Position numbers and translations under genes: made by a program | Shown: one piece after another, positions 14,728 through 21,594 of the stretch | Layout: each line of letters starts with the position of its first letter | Position numbering within the stretch: the first letter of the stretch is position 1 | Origin: an uncultured Porphyromonas sp. | GTDB lineage: Bacteria; Bacteroidota; Bacteroidia; Bacteroidales; Porphyromonadaceae | Direction of reading: 5' to 3' | Length of the DNA stretch: 21,594 nucleotides | Assembly: GCF_905372525.1 (NCBI RefSeq) | Contig: NZ_CAJPPN010000042.1 | Span: forward strand, 1-21,594 | The notes under the pieces: model-generated | What the model saw: only the letters and a program-made list of their open reading frames with translations | What the model was told of the DNA's origin: nothing | Databases searched by the model: none

Positions 14728-14773
14728 AGCCCCTGCTTCGCTCCGAGGTCCTTCCTTGGGCGAGGTAGGGGCT
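14728..14773 (+). terminator. probable terminator of the SWIM/MoxR operon
   Basis: AGCCCCT (14728-14734) pairs with AGGGGCT (14767-14773), and the adjoining CTTCGCTC and GGGCGAGG extend the stem with G-U pairs in RNA. The sequence ATTCTTCTTT follows. It lies 84 bases past the VWA stop. Confidence 0.65.
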
Positions 14774-14859
14774 ATTCTTCTTTGCCCCCTAGTCCCCTAG
14801 TAGCTATACTTTCCCTCTCGGTGGGGGTGCTTAGATAGGGGACTCAGAGGGAAAGGGGA

Positions 14860-14901
14860 AAGCCCCTAGACGGACTCCATATGGAGGTCGTCTAGGGGCT
14901 T
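14860..14901. terminator. bidirectional hairpin between convergent operons
   Basis: AAGCCCCTAGACG (14860-14872) pairs perfectly with CGTCTAGGGGCTT (14889-14901). The centre holds the palindrome CTCCATATGGAG (14875-14886), so the stem is nearly continuous. TCTTTG follows on the plus strand, and a T/C-rich stretch follows on the minus strand, suiting both the VWA and deoC ends. CTAGGGGCT (14914-14922) and AGCCCCTAG (14930-14938) form another hairpin beside it, repeating the same motif. Confidence 0.65.
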
Positions 14902-14957
14902 CTTTGTGGTCGTCTAGGGGCTTTGCTTCAGCCCCTAGGGGGTAGGGTGGAGGGGCT

Positions 14958-15833
14958 TTAGCCGAGGATCTCGGCCTGAAGGCTCCCTACGAGGCTGGAG
15001 GCTCCGATGCGGAAGAGCTGGTTGTCTAGCCATTCCTCCCCGAGGAGGGCTTCGACGAGGCAGTAGTACTTCACTGCCTCCTCGGCCGAGCGGATACCGC
15101 CGCTGAACTTGACGCCTCGTCGCTCCCCATACTTGTCGTAGTACTCTCGTAGTACGGAGCAGAGGATGAAGGCTGCCCTGAGGTCGGCACCGGGGTATTC
15201 CTTCCCCGTGGAGGTCTTGAGGAAGTCAGCACCCGAGAAGAGGGCTAGGATGGAGGCTCGGCGGATGAGCTCGGGCTCCCGTAGGGCTCCCGTCTCGAGG
15301 ATGACCTTGAGGTGTGCTCCACGGGCGGTAGCACGCTGCTCCTCGATCTCGGTAGCGGCCTCCTCGTAGTCGCCAGCGAGGAAGGCGCCGAGGTTGAGCA
15401 CAATGTCTATCTCATCTGCACCCGCGGCGATCGCTAGAGCCGTCTCAGCGATCTTGACCTCGATGAAGCTCTGGGAGGCGGGGAAGCATCCGCTGACGCA
15501 CGCTACCTGCACCCCTTGGGCGGTGAGGACGTCACGCACGGTCTTGACGAAGTTGGGGTAGACACAGATCGCTGCTACGGAGGGGACGTCCTCGGTGCCC
15601 TCGAAGTCATTGACACTGGCTACGAGCTTCGTGACCTTCTCCTCGGTGTCTGCACCAGAGAGGGTCGTGAGGTCGATGGTGGAGTGGAGGAACTTCTTGA
15701 CCTCACGTGTGTTATTGCGCTCATAGCTCCCCGAGAGGATGTCTTGGATGCGCTGGTCGATCTCCTCGATGCTGAGTGCAGGAGCGAAGGAGGCGAAGGC
15801 CTCGGTGTACTTATTGGGGGTTGTCTCTGCCAT
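14958..15833 (-). CDS. deoC: deoxyribose-phosphate aldolase
   Basis: DeoC reversibly splits 2-deoxyribose-5-phosphate into glyceraldehyde-3-phosphate and acetaldehyde in deoxynucleoside catabolism. The 291-aa protein is a little longer than many DeoC proteins because of an N-terminal extension (about 45 residues before HSTIDLTTL). The Schiff-base lysine lies in GADFLKTSTG (Lys206), with partners in EIDIVLN (Asp143) and VKFSGGIR (Lys242), so the catalytic triad is present. The TIM-barrel order is standard. It is the last gene of the glgP, mazG-like, deoC run, 26 bases after the MazG-like gene. A MazG-like gene next to deoC is an arrangement I recall from other Bacteroidetes. Confidence 0.95.
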   Translation of the reverse strand: MAETTPNKYTEAFASFAPALSIEEIDQRIQDILSGSYERNNTREVKKFLHSTIDLTTLSGADTEEKVTKLVASVNDFEGTEDVPSVAAICVYPNFVKTVRDVLTAQGVQVACVSGCFPASQSFIEVKIAETALAIAAGADEIDIVLNLGAFLAGDYEEAATEIEEQRATARGAHLKVILETGALREPELIRRASILALFSGADFLKTSTGKEYPGADLRAAFILCSVLREYYDKYGERRGVKFSGGIRSAEEAVKYYCLVEALLGEEWLDNQLFRIGASSLVGSLQAEILG

Positions 15834-15859
15834 GGTTTTATGAGTATACAGTAGGGGGA

Positions 15860-16210
15860 TTAGTCCGTGCTTTCGTGGAGCTTGGGGTTAGCTCGGTGTC
15901 GCTCCCGGTCACGGCGGGTCTTCTTCTCTAGGTTCCGCTGGAAGGCCTCCTCTAGGTCTACCCCCGTCTGGTTCGCTAGGCACAGGAGTACCCAGAGGAC
16001 GTCTGTGAGCTCATCGGCGAGGTTCGCGGGCTCGTCCGTGGCCTTGAAGCTCTGCTCGCCGTAGGTACGCGCCATCAGGCGCGCTACCTCCCCCACCTCC
16101 TCCGTGAGGAGGACCATGTTGGTCAGGGGGGAGAAGTAGCGTACGCCGTAGGTGCGTATCCACTCGTCTACGAGAGACTGAGCACGGGAGAGGGTAAGTT
16201 CGCTATCCAT
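15860..16210 (-). CDS. MazG-like nucleotide pyrophosphohydrolase
   Basis: A 116-aa all-alpha NTP pyrophosphohydrolase of the MazG-like superfamily, probably hydrolysing noncanonical or excess (d)NTPs to monophosphates. Metal-binding motifs are visible: LLTEEVGEVARL, with Glu37, Glu38 and Glu41, and LADELTDVLWVLL, with Glu67 and Asp70, giving the usual EExxE...ExxD arrangement. It is one compact domain with a charged C-terminal tail (KKTRRDRERHR). It follows glgP by 21 bases and precedes deoC by 26. Pairing with deoC suggests a role in deoxynucleotide turnover. The exact substrate cannot be told from sequence. Confidence 0.88.
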   Translation of the reverse strand: MDSELTLSRAQSLVDEWIRTYGVRYFSPLTNMVLLTEEVGEVARLMARTYGEQSFKATDEPANLADELTDVLWVLLCLANQTGVDLEEAFQRNLEKKTRRDRERHRANPKLHESTD

Positions 16211-16231
16211 CTATCTAGGAGGAGCGAACGA

Positions 16232-18808
16232 CTAGGGAAGGGCTACCCAACGTACGAGTGCGAAGTCCATACGGTGTGGGAGCTCGGGGTGAGAGGGGAG
16301 GATGCGCAGGGCACGCTTGTAGTTGCCCGGCCTATTCTGCACGAAGGAGACCTCGTAGGTGCAGCGTGTCCCCTGCTCGGCCACGAGGGAGAGGGGGGTA
16401 CGGCTCACCAGGCTGAGCTTGCCGTGCTCGTCCTCACGGGCATCTACGAGCTCTACCTCTAGGTCGCAGGTCAGAGCGCCACAGTCTAGGACTAGGCGGA
16501 CGGTCTCACTGGTACCCGTATGGCGCTGGTTCGATCCGTAGCTGGTGTTGCCGGAGTCCTCGACGGAGACGATCTGTAGGTCATCCCAGTGGCGGGCTAC
16601 GGCTTGCTTCCAGGCCACGAGCTCCTTGGCGATGGCATTGTCATCGGCATGTAGGCGAGCTGAGCGCTGGGCGAGCTTGCAGTAGAAGCGGCTGAAGTAG
16701 TCGTCCATCATGCGACGCATGGTGTAGTGGGGAGCGATGAAGTTCATCGAGTTCTTCATCGTCTGTACCCAGCCGTCGGAGAAGGGCTTGCCCTCGCGGT
16801 TGAAGTACAGCGGTACGATCTCCTTCTCTAGTAGGTCGTAGATGGTCGTGGCGTCCAGCTTGTCCTGGAGACCTTGGTCGGCAAAGGTACGCTTGTCGGT
16901 GAGTGCCCAGCCAGCCCCTTCACGATAGCCCTCATACCACCAGCCGTCGAGTACGGAGAGGTTCAGCACGCCGTTCATCTCGGCCTTCTCTCCGGAGGTA
17001 CCAGAGGCCTCTAGGGGACGTGTCGGGGTGTTCATCCAGATGTCTACACCAGCGATGAGCTTGCTGGCCAGACGCATATCGTAGTTCTCGAGGAAGATAA
17101 TCTTGCCGAGGAACTCTGGGCGACGGCTGATCTCTAGGATGTACTTGATGAGGCCCTGCCCACCGCCGTCGGCGGGGTGAGCCTTACCGGTGAAGAGGAA
17201 CTGTACGGGGTACTTCGGGTTGTTCACGATGCGCTCGAGTCGCTCGAGGTCGGTGAAGAGCAGGTGCGCACGCTTGTAGGTGGCGAAGCGACGGCCGAAG
17301 CCGATGAGTAGGGCGTTGGGGTTGATGCCCTCCAGCACGGAGACTGTCGTCTCGGGGTCGCCGCTATTGCGTATCCAGCGCTCGCCGTAGAAGGAGCGGA
17401 TGTGCTCGATCAGGCGGAGCTTGATGGTCTGGTGGGTATCCCAGAGGAGCTCGTTGGGGAGCTGCTGGATGCGAGCCCAGGTGCTCTCGCTCGTCTGGTT
17501 CTTGATGAAGTCCTCCCCGAGGTACTTGCTGTAGAGAGCCTGCCACTCAGCCGAGGCCCAGGTGGGGAGGTGGACACCATTGGTCACATAGCCTACGTGG
17601 AGCTCTTCGGGGAAGAAGCCCGGCCAGACGGGGGAGAACATCTCCTGCGATACCCGTCCGTGGAGCAGGCTCACGCCGTTGGCCTCCTGACAGGTGTTTA
17701 GGGCAAAGACGCTCATGGAGAACTTCTCGTTGCTCCCGGGATGCTCCCGCCCGAGGTCTACGAACTCATGCCACGAGATACCCAGACGAGCGGGGATATG
17801 CCCGAGGTACTTGCCGAGTAGGCCTTCGTCGAAGTAGTCATGCCCAGCAGGGACGGGCGTATGTACGGTGTAGATGGAGGAGGCACGTACGAGCTCCAGA
17901 GCTTCGTCGAAGGGCAGTCCCTCATCCTCCACGTAGTCCAGCAGGCGCTGTGCGTTCATGAAGGCAGCGTGCCCCTCATTCATATGATAGACCTCCTTCT
18001 GGATGCCTAGACGCTTCAGTAGGAGCATCCCCCCTATACCTAGGAGGTACTCTTGCTTCAGGCGGTTCTCCCACTCTCCACCGTAGAGCTGGTGGGTGAT
18101 GGAGCGGTCCCACTCACTATTCTGTAGGATGTCCGTGTCTAGGAGGTAGAGGCTGATACGCCCGACATTGACCCGCCAGACGTGGCAGTAGACCGTGTGG
18201 GTGGAGTAGGGGACCTCTAGGACGAGAGGGGTAACCCCATCGGTGTCAAAGATCTGCTCGATAGGGAGCTGGGCGAAGTCCTGGGCCTCGTAGGTGGCCT
18301 GCTGCTGTCCCTCGGGGGAGAGGGTCTGGGTGAAGTAGCCGTAGCGGTAGAGGAAGCCCACGGCCGTCATGCGGACATTGCTGTCACTGGCCTCCTTGAG
18401 GTAGTCCCCTGCCAGCACACCTAGACCGCCGGAGTAGATCTTCAGTACGTTGCTCAGCCCGTACTCCATGCTGAAGTAGGCCACTGAGGGGCGAGTCATA
18501 TCCTGGGGCTCACTCATGTAGGCTCGGTAGTCGGCGTAGACTGCCGAGAGCTCATCCATGAGCGCCTGATCCTGGATGATCCTATGGATATCCTCGGAGG
18601 AGAGCTGGCGAGCGACCATGACCGGGTTTCCCTCGGTGGACTCCCAGAGCTCGGGCGAGAGACGGGCGAAGAGGTGCTGAGCCCTTGGGCTCCACACCCA
18701 CCAGAGGTTGTGGGCGAGCTCCTCGAGGCGAGCTAGCTCCTGGGGGAGCTTAGCATAGGCATAGATATTCGTCCAGACGGGATCGTTGGCACGCTTTGTT
18801 ACTATCAT
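16232..18808 (-). CDS. glgP: alpha-glucan (glycogen) phosphorylase
   Basis: An 858-aa phosphorylase that releases glucose-1-phosphate from glycogen-like alpha-1,4-glucans using pyridoxal phosphate. It belongs to the bacterial/archaeal alpha-glucan phosphorylase branch rather than the classical glycogen phosphorylase branch. The N-terminal domain contains LEELAHNLWWVWSPRAQHLF (about 27-46), as in DUF3417. Substrate and cofactor motifs are MEYGLSN (114-120), NEGHAAF (277-283), GFGRRFATYKRA (503-514) and GTSGEKAEMNG (603-613), with Lys608 the expected PLP lysine. The C-terminal 150 residues look like a beta-rich extra domain. It leads the operon with the MazG-like gene and deoC behind it, under a promoter motif at 18867-18874. 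Confidence 0.94.
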   Translation of the reverse strand: MIVTKRANDPVWTNIYAYAKLPQELARLEELAHNLWWVWSPRAQHLFARLSPELWESTEGNPVMVARQLSSEDIHRIIQDQALMDELSAVYADYRAYMSEPQDMTRPSVAYFSMEYGLSNVLKIYSGGLGVLAGDYLKEASDSNVRMTAVGFLYRYGYFTQTLSPEGQQQATYEAQDFAQLPIEQIFDTDGVTPLVLEVPYSTHTVYCHVWRVNVGRISLYLLDTDILQNSEWDRSITHQLYGGEWENRLKQEYLLGIGGMLLLKRLGIQKEVYHMNEGHAAFMNAQRLLDYVEDEGLPFDEALELVRASSIYTVHTPVPAGHDYFDEGLLGKYLGHIPARLGISWHEFVDLGREHPGSNEKFSMSVFALNTCQEANGVSLLHGRVSQEMFSPVWPGFFPEELHVGYVTNGVHLPTWASAEWQALYSKYLGEDFIKNQTSESTWARIQQLPNELLWDTHQTIKLRLIEHIRSFYGERWIRNSGDPETTVSVLEGINPNALLIGFGRRFATYKRAHLLFTDLERLERIVNNPKYPVQFLFTGKAHPADGGGQGLIKYILEISRRPEFLGKIIFLENYDMRLASKLIAGVDIWMNTPTRPLEASGTSGEKAEMNGVLNLSVLDGWWYEGYREGAGWALTDKRTFADQGLQDKLDATTIYDLLEKEIVPLYFNREGKPFSDGWVQTMKNSMNFIAPHYTMRRMMDDYFSRFYCKLAQRSARLHADDNAIAKELVAWKQAVARHWDDLQIVSVEDSGNTSYGSNQRHTGTSETVRLVLDCGALTCDLEVELVDAREDEHGKLSLVSRTPLSLVAEQGTRCTYEVSFVQNRPGNYKRALRILPSHPELPHRMDFALVRWVALP

Positions 18809-18866
18809 ATCTGTGAGGGGTTAGCTATATTCTGTCTATTAAGTGACGTTCCTTTACTCTAAAGTG

Positions 18867-18874
18867 CAAAGGTA
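18867..18874 (-). promoter_or_regulatory. -7 promoter element of the glgP operon
   Basis: On the minus strand this reads TACCTTTG, a perfect TAnnTTTG, about 60 bases before the glgP ATG. A TTG lies upstream but closer than the usual -33 spacing, so only the -7 box is convincing. Confidence 0.55.
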
Positions 18875-18937
18875 ATGATAATCGGGCAAGCCATCCCCGA
18901 CGGCCTGCTCGTCTGCCTCGCCTCCCGTCCTATGTTC

Positions 18938-18959
18938 CTCGGGGGGGCTTGTCCCCGAG
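18938..18959 (-). terminator. hairpin after the BioG-like gene
   Basis: CTCGGGG (18938-18944) pairs with CCCCGAG (18953-18959), about 30 bases past the stop of the BioG-like gene on the minus strand. There is no strong U-tract, so the terminator role is tentative. Confidence 0.4.
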
Positions 18960-18988
18960 ATACGGCGGGCGAAGGGGCTCAGGGAGAC

Positions 18989-19684
18989 TCACTCCCAGAG
19001 CTCCTGCCAGTGGGTGAAGAGCTTCAGTAGGTAGTGCTCCCCCTCGGGCAGTAGGATGGGTTCTAGCCCCTGCCCCCGCCAGTAGCGGAGCTGGTTCTCT
19101 AGGGGTAGGATACGATCCCTCGCACCTACGTAGGCTCGTGTCCAGAGCCCCAGAGCCTCCACCTTGGGGCTGGGCTGTGGGGTGAGTAGGCTCTCGTGAT
19201 AGGGGCGGAGCATCTCTGCTCGTAGCTCCTCGGTGGGGCGAGCCGCTAGTGCCTCGAAGAGGTGGCGAAGGCTCTTGCCCCCGCAGGTGCGGCGGTTGAA
19301 GCGAGGGCGGTTCTCCTCCGTGAGCTCCGAGAGGGTCTGCTCGCAGTGCGCTCTCGGGATCCCGAGGAGGTCATTCACCGGATAGCCCGTCCCTGCTATG
19401 GCCGTAGCAGAGCCTATCCGCTCCCGTAGCTCGGGGTGTACCCCTAGGAAGCGATCGGCTGCCCATACCCCCATCGACCAGGCGGTGAGGTGTATCTGCT
19501 CGTACTGCCCCAGCTCTAGGGGGGCGAGGGCATCCGTACGGTAGTCCCAGAGGACGAGGAGGTCGTAGCCGTGGGGTAGGCGAAGGTGCTGGACGGCCTC
19601 TGGGGGCATCGCCCAGCCGTTGAAGTGCAGGACGAGTCCCGTACACGCTGCACCCTCGGTCTGGCGGAAGAAGCGGTACTGCAT
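18989..19684 (-). CDS. bioG: BioG-like pimeloyl-ACP methyl ester esterase (DUF452)
   Basis: A 231-aa alpha/beta-hydrolase of the BioG/DUF452 type. BioG removes the methyl group from pimeloyl-ACP methyl ester, the gatekeeping step of biotin synthesis. The start HFNGWAMPP (residues 20-28) supplies the oxyanion-hole region. The nucleophile elbow is AWSMG (Ser70), and the rest of the likely triad is Asp190 in GARD and His217 in GEHYLL. The chosen ATG at 19684 gives MQYRFFRQ. A longer frame upstream reads Arg-rich sequence that overlaps the DUF695 gene in another frame. It follows that gene by 7 bases. No other biotin gene is in the window, so the biotin role rests on family resemblance alone. Confidence 0.8.
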   Translation of the reverse strand: MQYRFFRQTEGAACTGLVLHFNGWAMPPEAVQHLRLPHGYDLLVLWDYRTDALAPLELGQYEQIHLTAWSMGVWAADRFLGVHPELRERIGSATAIAGTGYPVNDLLGIPRAHCEQTLSELTEENRPRFNRRTCGGKSLRHLFEALAARPTEELRAEMLRPYHESLLTPQPSPKVEALGLWTRAYVGARDRILPLENQLRYWRGQGLEPILLPEGEHYLLKLFTHWQELWE

Positions 19685-19691
19685 AGCGTCC

Positions 19692-20135
19692 CTACTCGTC
19701 GCCCTCCTCGGTCTCCTCCATCTGGAGCATCTCGTGATAGTCCTCCCAGTCGGGGTCCTCCACACAGCTGATCTCTAGGGGTAGAGGGGGGTAGGGGGCA
19801 AGGCACTCGTTGAGCCGCTCGCCGAAGGTAGGTAGGTGTCGGGTGTAGAATGTCCAGTCCTTCACACCGCCCCCTGTGTAGTTGCCGGTGAGGATGGCGA
19901 GCTTGTCCCGTTCCATCGTCCTACGTAGCTGGGGCTCAATGGCCTCGATGAGCTCGGCGGCAGCCTCGGTGGGCATCCCCTCGGGCTCTGCTTCGTAGCT
20001 CAGGCTGAGGTCTACACGTATCCGTAGCTTGCGGCTGGCGATAAACTCATCAAGCCCCTTGCGCACGGTCACGAAGACGATCTGCCCATCGTCGGTATGG
20101 CTCAGCGAGGTGAACCAGTCGTCTGTTAGCTTCAT
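19692..20135 (-). CDS. DUF695 family protein
   Basis: A 147-aa acidic, probably cytoplasmic protein without signal peptide or membrane span. The pattern resembles DUF695: IVFVTVRKGLDEF near the N-terminus, LSLSYEAEPEGMPTEAAAELIEAIEPQLRR in the middle (about 44-72), and ILTGNYTGGGVKDWTFYTRHLPTFGERLNE (about 81-110), with the TGGGVKDWTFYT core conserved in that family. The C-terminus is acidic (EETEEGDE). Its function is unknown. It is the first gene of a two-gene unit with the BioG-like esterase, 7 bases apart, driven by a motif at 20156-20163. Confidence 0.75.
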   Translation of the reverse strand: MKLTDDWFTSLSHTDDGQIVFVTVRKGLDEFIASRKLRIRVDLSLSYEAEPEGMPTEAAAELIEAIEPQLRRTMERDKLAILTGNYTGGGVKDWTFYTRHLPTFGERLNECLAPYPPLPLEISCVEDPDWEDYHEMLQMEETEEGDE

Positions 20136-20155
20136 TCGTTGTCTTTTCTTTGGGG

Positions 20156-20163
20156 CAAAGTTA
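20156..20163 (-). promoter_or_regulatory. -7 promoter element of the DUF695/bioG pair
   Basis: On the minus strand this reads TAACTTTG (TAnnTTTG), 20 bases before the DUF695 ATG at 20135, implying a very short leader. Confidence 0.55.
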
Positions 20164-20332
20164 TCTATTCCTCTCTACATGAGGCACGGGGTGTGGGGTA
20201 GTGACCGCCCTAGGGTCGGCCCTCGCTAGGGGGGCGAGGGCAAAGTGGCCGAGGGGTATCCCCCAGTGACGGCGGCACCGCTCCCCTAGTCTTAGTCTCC
20301 CCCCGTGTACCCCGACTATCTAGGGGGGTATG

Positions 20333-20425
20333 GTGTACACGCGTGTACACAACTGTGTACCCACGTGTATACAACAGTGTACACGCGTGTACACTCCCAC
20401 GCTCTCGGTATCATCCCCGTAGGGC
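20333..20425 (+). repeat. three-box palindromic element, copy B
   Basis: Boxes start at 20333 (GTGTACACGCGTGTACAC), 20355 (GTGTACCCACGTGTATAC) and 20377 (GTGTACACGCGTGTACAC), on the same 22-bp period as copy A, followed by a related 31-bp tail ending in GTAGGGC. Boxes 1 and 3 are identical perfect palindromes. The 93 bp align to 6857-6949 with 15 mismatches and no gap, and the box part (62 bp) has only 6. The orientation relative to the downstream plus-strand gene matches copy A. Confidence 0.9.
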
Positions 20426-20649
20426 GCTCTCTGGGGCTGTCCTTGGGGTGAAGGTAGAGACGCACCACACGATGCGATAGAGGCTCGCTATCAGCTACAA
20501 AGTACGCGCTCTCTGAGAGGCTGAGCGAGGCATATCTCTGGGTCGGCTATCCGCTTGCCCCGAGAGAGGTGACTCGCTGGGAGGGGCGTTCCCTTCGCCT
20601 GTGGGGGGCCTCGCCTTGGCCTCGGGGGGAGCGTCTCTAGTGAATGCCT

Positions 20650-20657
20650 TACTTTTG
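20650..20657 (+). promoter_or_regulatory. -7 promoter element of the HAD phosphatase gene
   Basis: TACTTTTG matches TAnnTTTG, 40 bases before the ATG at 20698, in the short AT-richer stretch directly before the gene. Confidence 0.6.
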
Positions 20658-20697
20658 CACCAAACATCCATAATGAATAAGATTGTAAAGAACGCCA

Positions 20698-21501
20698 ATG
20701 AGACTCCTTGCCCTAGACATCGATGGCACCGTCGTCAATAGCCAGCACCAGGTCACCGAGCCCGTACGCCGAGCCCTCATCCATGCCCAGAGTGCACGGG
20801 ATATGCGCCTCGTCCTAGCCTCGGGACGCCCGACCCCCGCCCTCCGTCACCTCGTCGAGCTCCTAGAGCTCAAGGCCTATGGGGGCTACCTCCTGCCCTA
20901 CAATGGCGGGAAGGCGATCGACCTCTCCACTGGCGAGGTGCTCTACTCCAAGCCCCTAGACGAAGACCTCATCCCCCAGCTCTATCACCTGATCAAGGCG
21001 CATGGGGTAAGTATCCTCACCTATACCGAGGAGGCGATCCTCAGCGAAGAAGAGGCCAACGAGTATGCACAGCGGGAGATCGACATCACGGGGATGCCTC
21101 TATGTGTGCTGGAGGACTTCCTCGCCTCGCTCCGAGAGCCCCTGCCGAAGTGCCTCGCCGTGGGGCCTACCGATCGGCTCGTTGCCCTAGAGGCGGCGGT
21201 GAAGGCACAGCTCGGTGATCGGGTCGATGCCTTCCGCTCCAGCGATGTCTTCCTAGAGCTCGTGCCCAAGGGGGTAAACAAGGGTGTCGCCCTAGAGCGA
21301 CTCAGCGAGTGCCTCGGCCTAGCCCCGAGGGACCTCATCGCTATCGGGGATAACTATAACGACGTCTCGATGCTTCGCTTCGCTGGCACCTCTATAGCTA
21401 TGGGCAACGCCCCCGAGGACATCCAGCGGATGACGACCCTAGTCACGAAGACCAACGATGAGGATGGTGTAGCCTACGCCCTCGAGCACCTCATCCCCTA
21501 G
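20698..21501 (+). CDS. Cof-type HAD-superfamily phosphatase
   Basis: A 267-aa cytoplasmic HAD hydrolase of the Cof/YbiV type, probably dephosphorylating sugar phosphates or small phosphometabolites. The motifs are complete: motif I DIDGT (residues 7-11, nucleophile Asp7 and acid/base Asp9), motif II LASGR (40-44), motif III Lys195 in PKGVNKG, and motif IV IGDNYNDVSML (216-226, metal ligands Asp218 and Asp222). The cap domain lies between about residues 85 and 185 (C2B type by position). It is monocistronic, with its own promoter (20650-20657) and terminator (21531-21567), and copy B of the three-box element upstream. The exact substrate cannot be predicted. Confidence 0.9.
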   Translation: MRLLALDIDGTVVNSQHQVTEPVRRALIHAQSARDMRLVLASGRPTPALRHLVELLELKAYGGYLLPYNGGKAIDLSTGEVLYSKPLDEDLIPQLYHLIKAHGVSILTYTEEAILSEEEANEYAQREIDITGMPLCVLEDFLASLREPLPKCLAVGPTDRLVALEAAVKAQLGDRVDAFRSSDVFLELVPKGVNKGVALERLSECLGLAPRDLIAIGDNYNDVSMLRFAGTSIAMGNAPEDIQRMTTLVTKTNDEDGVAYALEHLIP

Positions 21502-21530
21502 TCCCCTCGCTTCCCCTCCAGGACGCAGGC

Positions 21531-21567
21531 AGCGGCTCCCCCTAGGATCGACTTAGGGGGAGCCGCT
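21531..21567 (+). terminator. terminator of the HAD phosphatase gene
   Basis: AGCGGCTCCCCCTA (21531-21544) and TAGGGGGAGCCGCT (21554-21567) are perfect 14-bp complements around a 9-nt loop, 30 bases after the stop codon. The downstream sequence (GTCGTTATG) is only weakly T-rich. The hairpin may serve both strands. Confidence 0.7.
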
Positions 21568-21594
21568 GTCGTTATGTGGGTGGGGAGTGTGGGG

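Larger units (their letters stand above)
20136..20697. other. 562-bp gene-free region between divergent genes
   Basis: It holds the DUF695 promoter (20156-20163), a GC-rich stretch starting with GTCGGCCCTCGC at 20215 that resembles the hairpin region at 7072-7092, copy B of the three-box element (20333-20425), and the promoter of the HAD gene (20650-20657). Between 20426 and 20640 I see only GC-rich sequence without recognisable structure. No tRNA, rRNA or plausible small gene was seen. Confidence 0.7.

Noticed and set aside
14860..14938. Insertion-sequence remnant from the repeated CTAGGGGCT motifs
   Set aside because: The motifs are explained by two adjacent hairpins at a convergent gene boundary, with no transposase fragment or target duplication.
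19685..19765. Upstream extension of the BioG-like protein
   Set aside because: It overlaps the DUF695 gene and reads Arg/Thr-rich sequence. The ATG at 19684 gives the expected start just before HFNGW.

Overview
The window looks like a chromosomal segment of a Bacteroidales bacterium, most plausibly a GC-rich Porphyromonas-like species. Three things point there. Nearly every leader carries a TAnnTTTG (-7) promoter motif, the Bacteroidetes signature, and I see no clear Shine-Dalgarno sequences. The housekeeping gene set (glyQS-type glyS, FKBP lipoprotein, surE, lpxB, queA, and deoC next to a MazG-like gene) is of Bacteroidetes type. Several intergenic regions hold repeat elements of a kind familiar from Porphyromonas. 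The genus is an inference.

Layout. 1-178: terminator hairpin between two imperfect direct repeats. 179-4172 (minus): a four-gene run, transcribed glyS, FKBP-type isomerase lipoprotein, surE, lpxB. 4262-5037: a compact cassette, consisting of a four-helix-bundle gene (Avd/S23-like, with the Bacteroidetes 'suffix' domain) bounded by two palindromic arrays of 9-nt units. 5032-6249 (minus): queA, whose stop codon lies inside the repeat. 6250-7156: a 0.9-kb gene-free region with a 23-bp minisatellite (six units), inverted repeats and a striking 93-bp element made of three 18-bp palindromic boxes on a 22-bp period. 7157-14644 (plus): a tightly packed five-gene operon of SWIM zinc-finger protein, DUF5691-type repeat protein, MoxR-family AAA+ ATPase, DUF5682-type protein with TraB/TIKI/EreA-like motifs, and a VWA (MIDAS) protein. 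14645-14957: convergent terminators. 14958-18808 (minus): glgP, MazG-like pyrophosphohydrolase, deoC. 18989-20135 (minus): DUF695 protein followed by a BioG-like pimeloyl-ACP methyl esterase. 20136-20697: a second gene-free region with a second copy of the 93-bp three-box element. 20698-21501 (plus): Cof-type HAD phosphatase with its own terminator.

The most interesting parts are the five-gene operon and the repeat-bounded four-helix cassette. The operon is a recurring but functionally uncharacterised gene set. From its parts I infer that a MoxR ATPase and its VWA partner remodel or deploy a TIKI/EreA-like putative hydrolase, with the SWIM and alpha-helical repeat proteins as recognition or adaptor subunits. 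The cassette looks like a mobile or selfish unit, or an RNA-structured regulatory unit. The two copies of the three-box element, each upstream of a promoter on the plus strand, look like a shared regulatory or repeat element that the genes do not explain.
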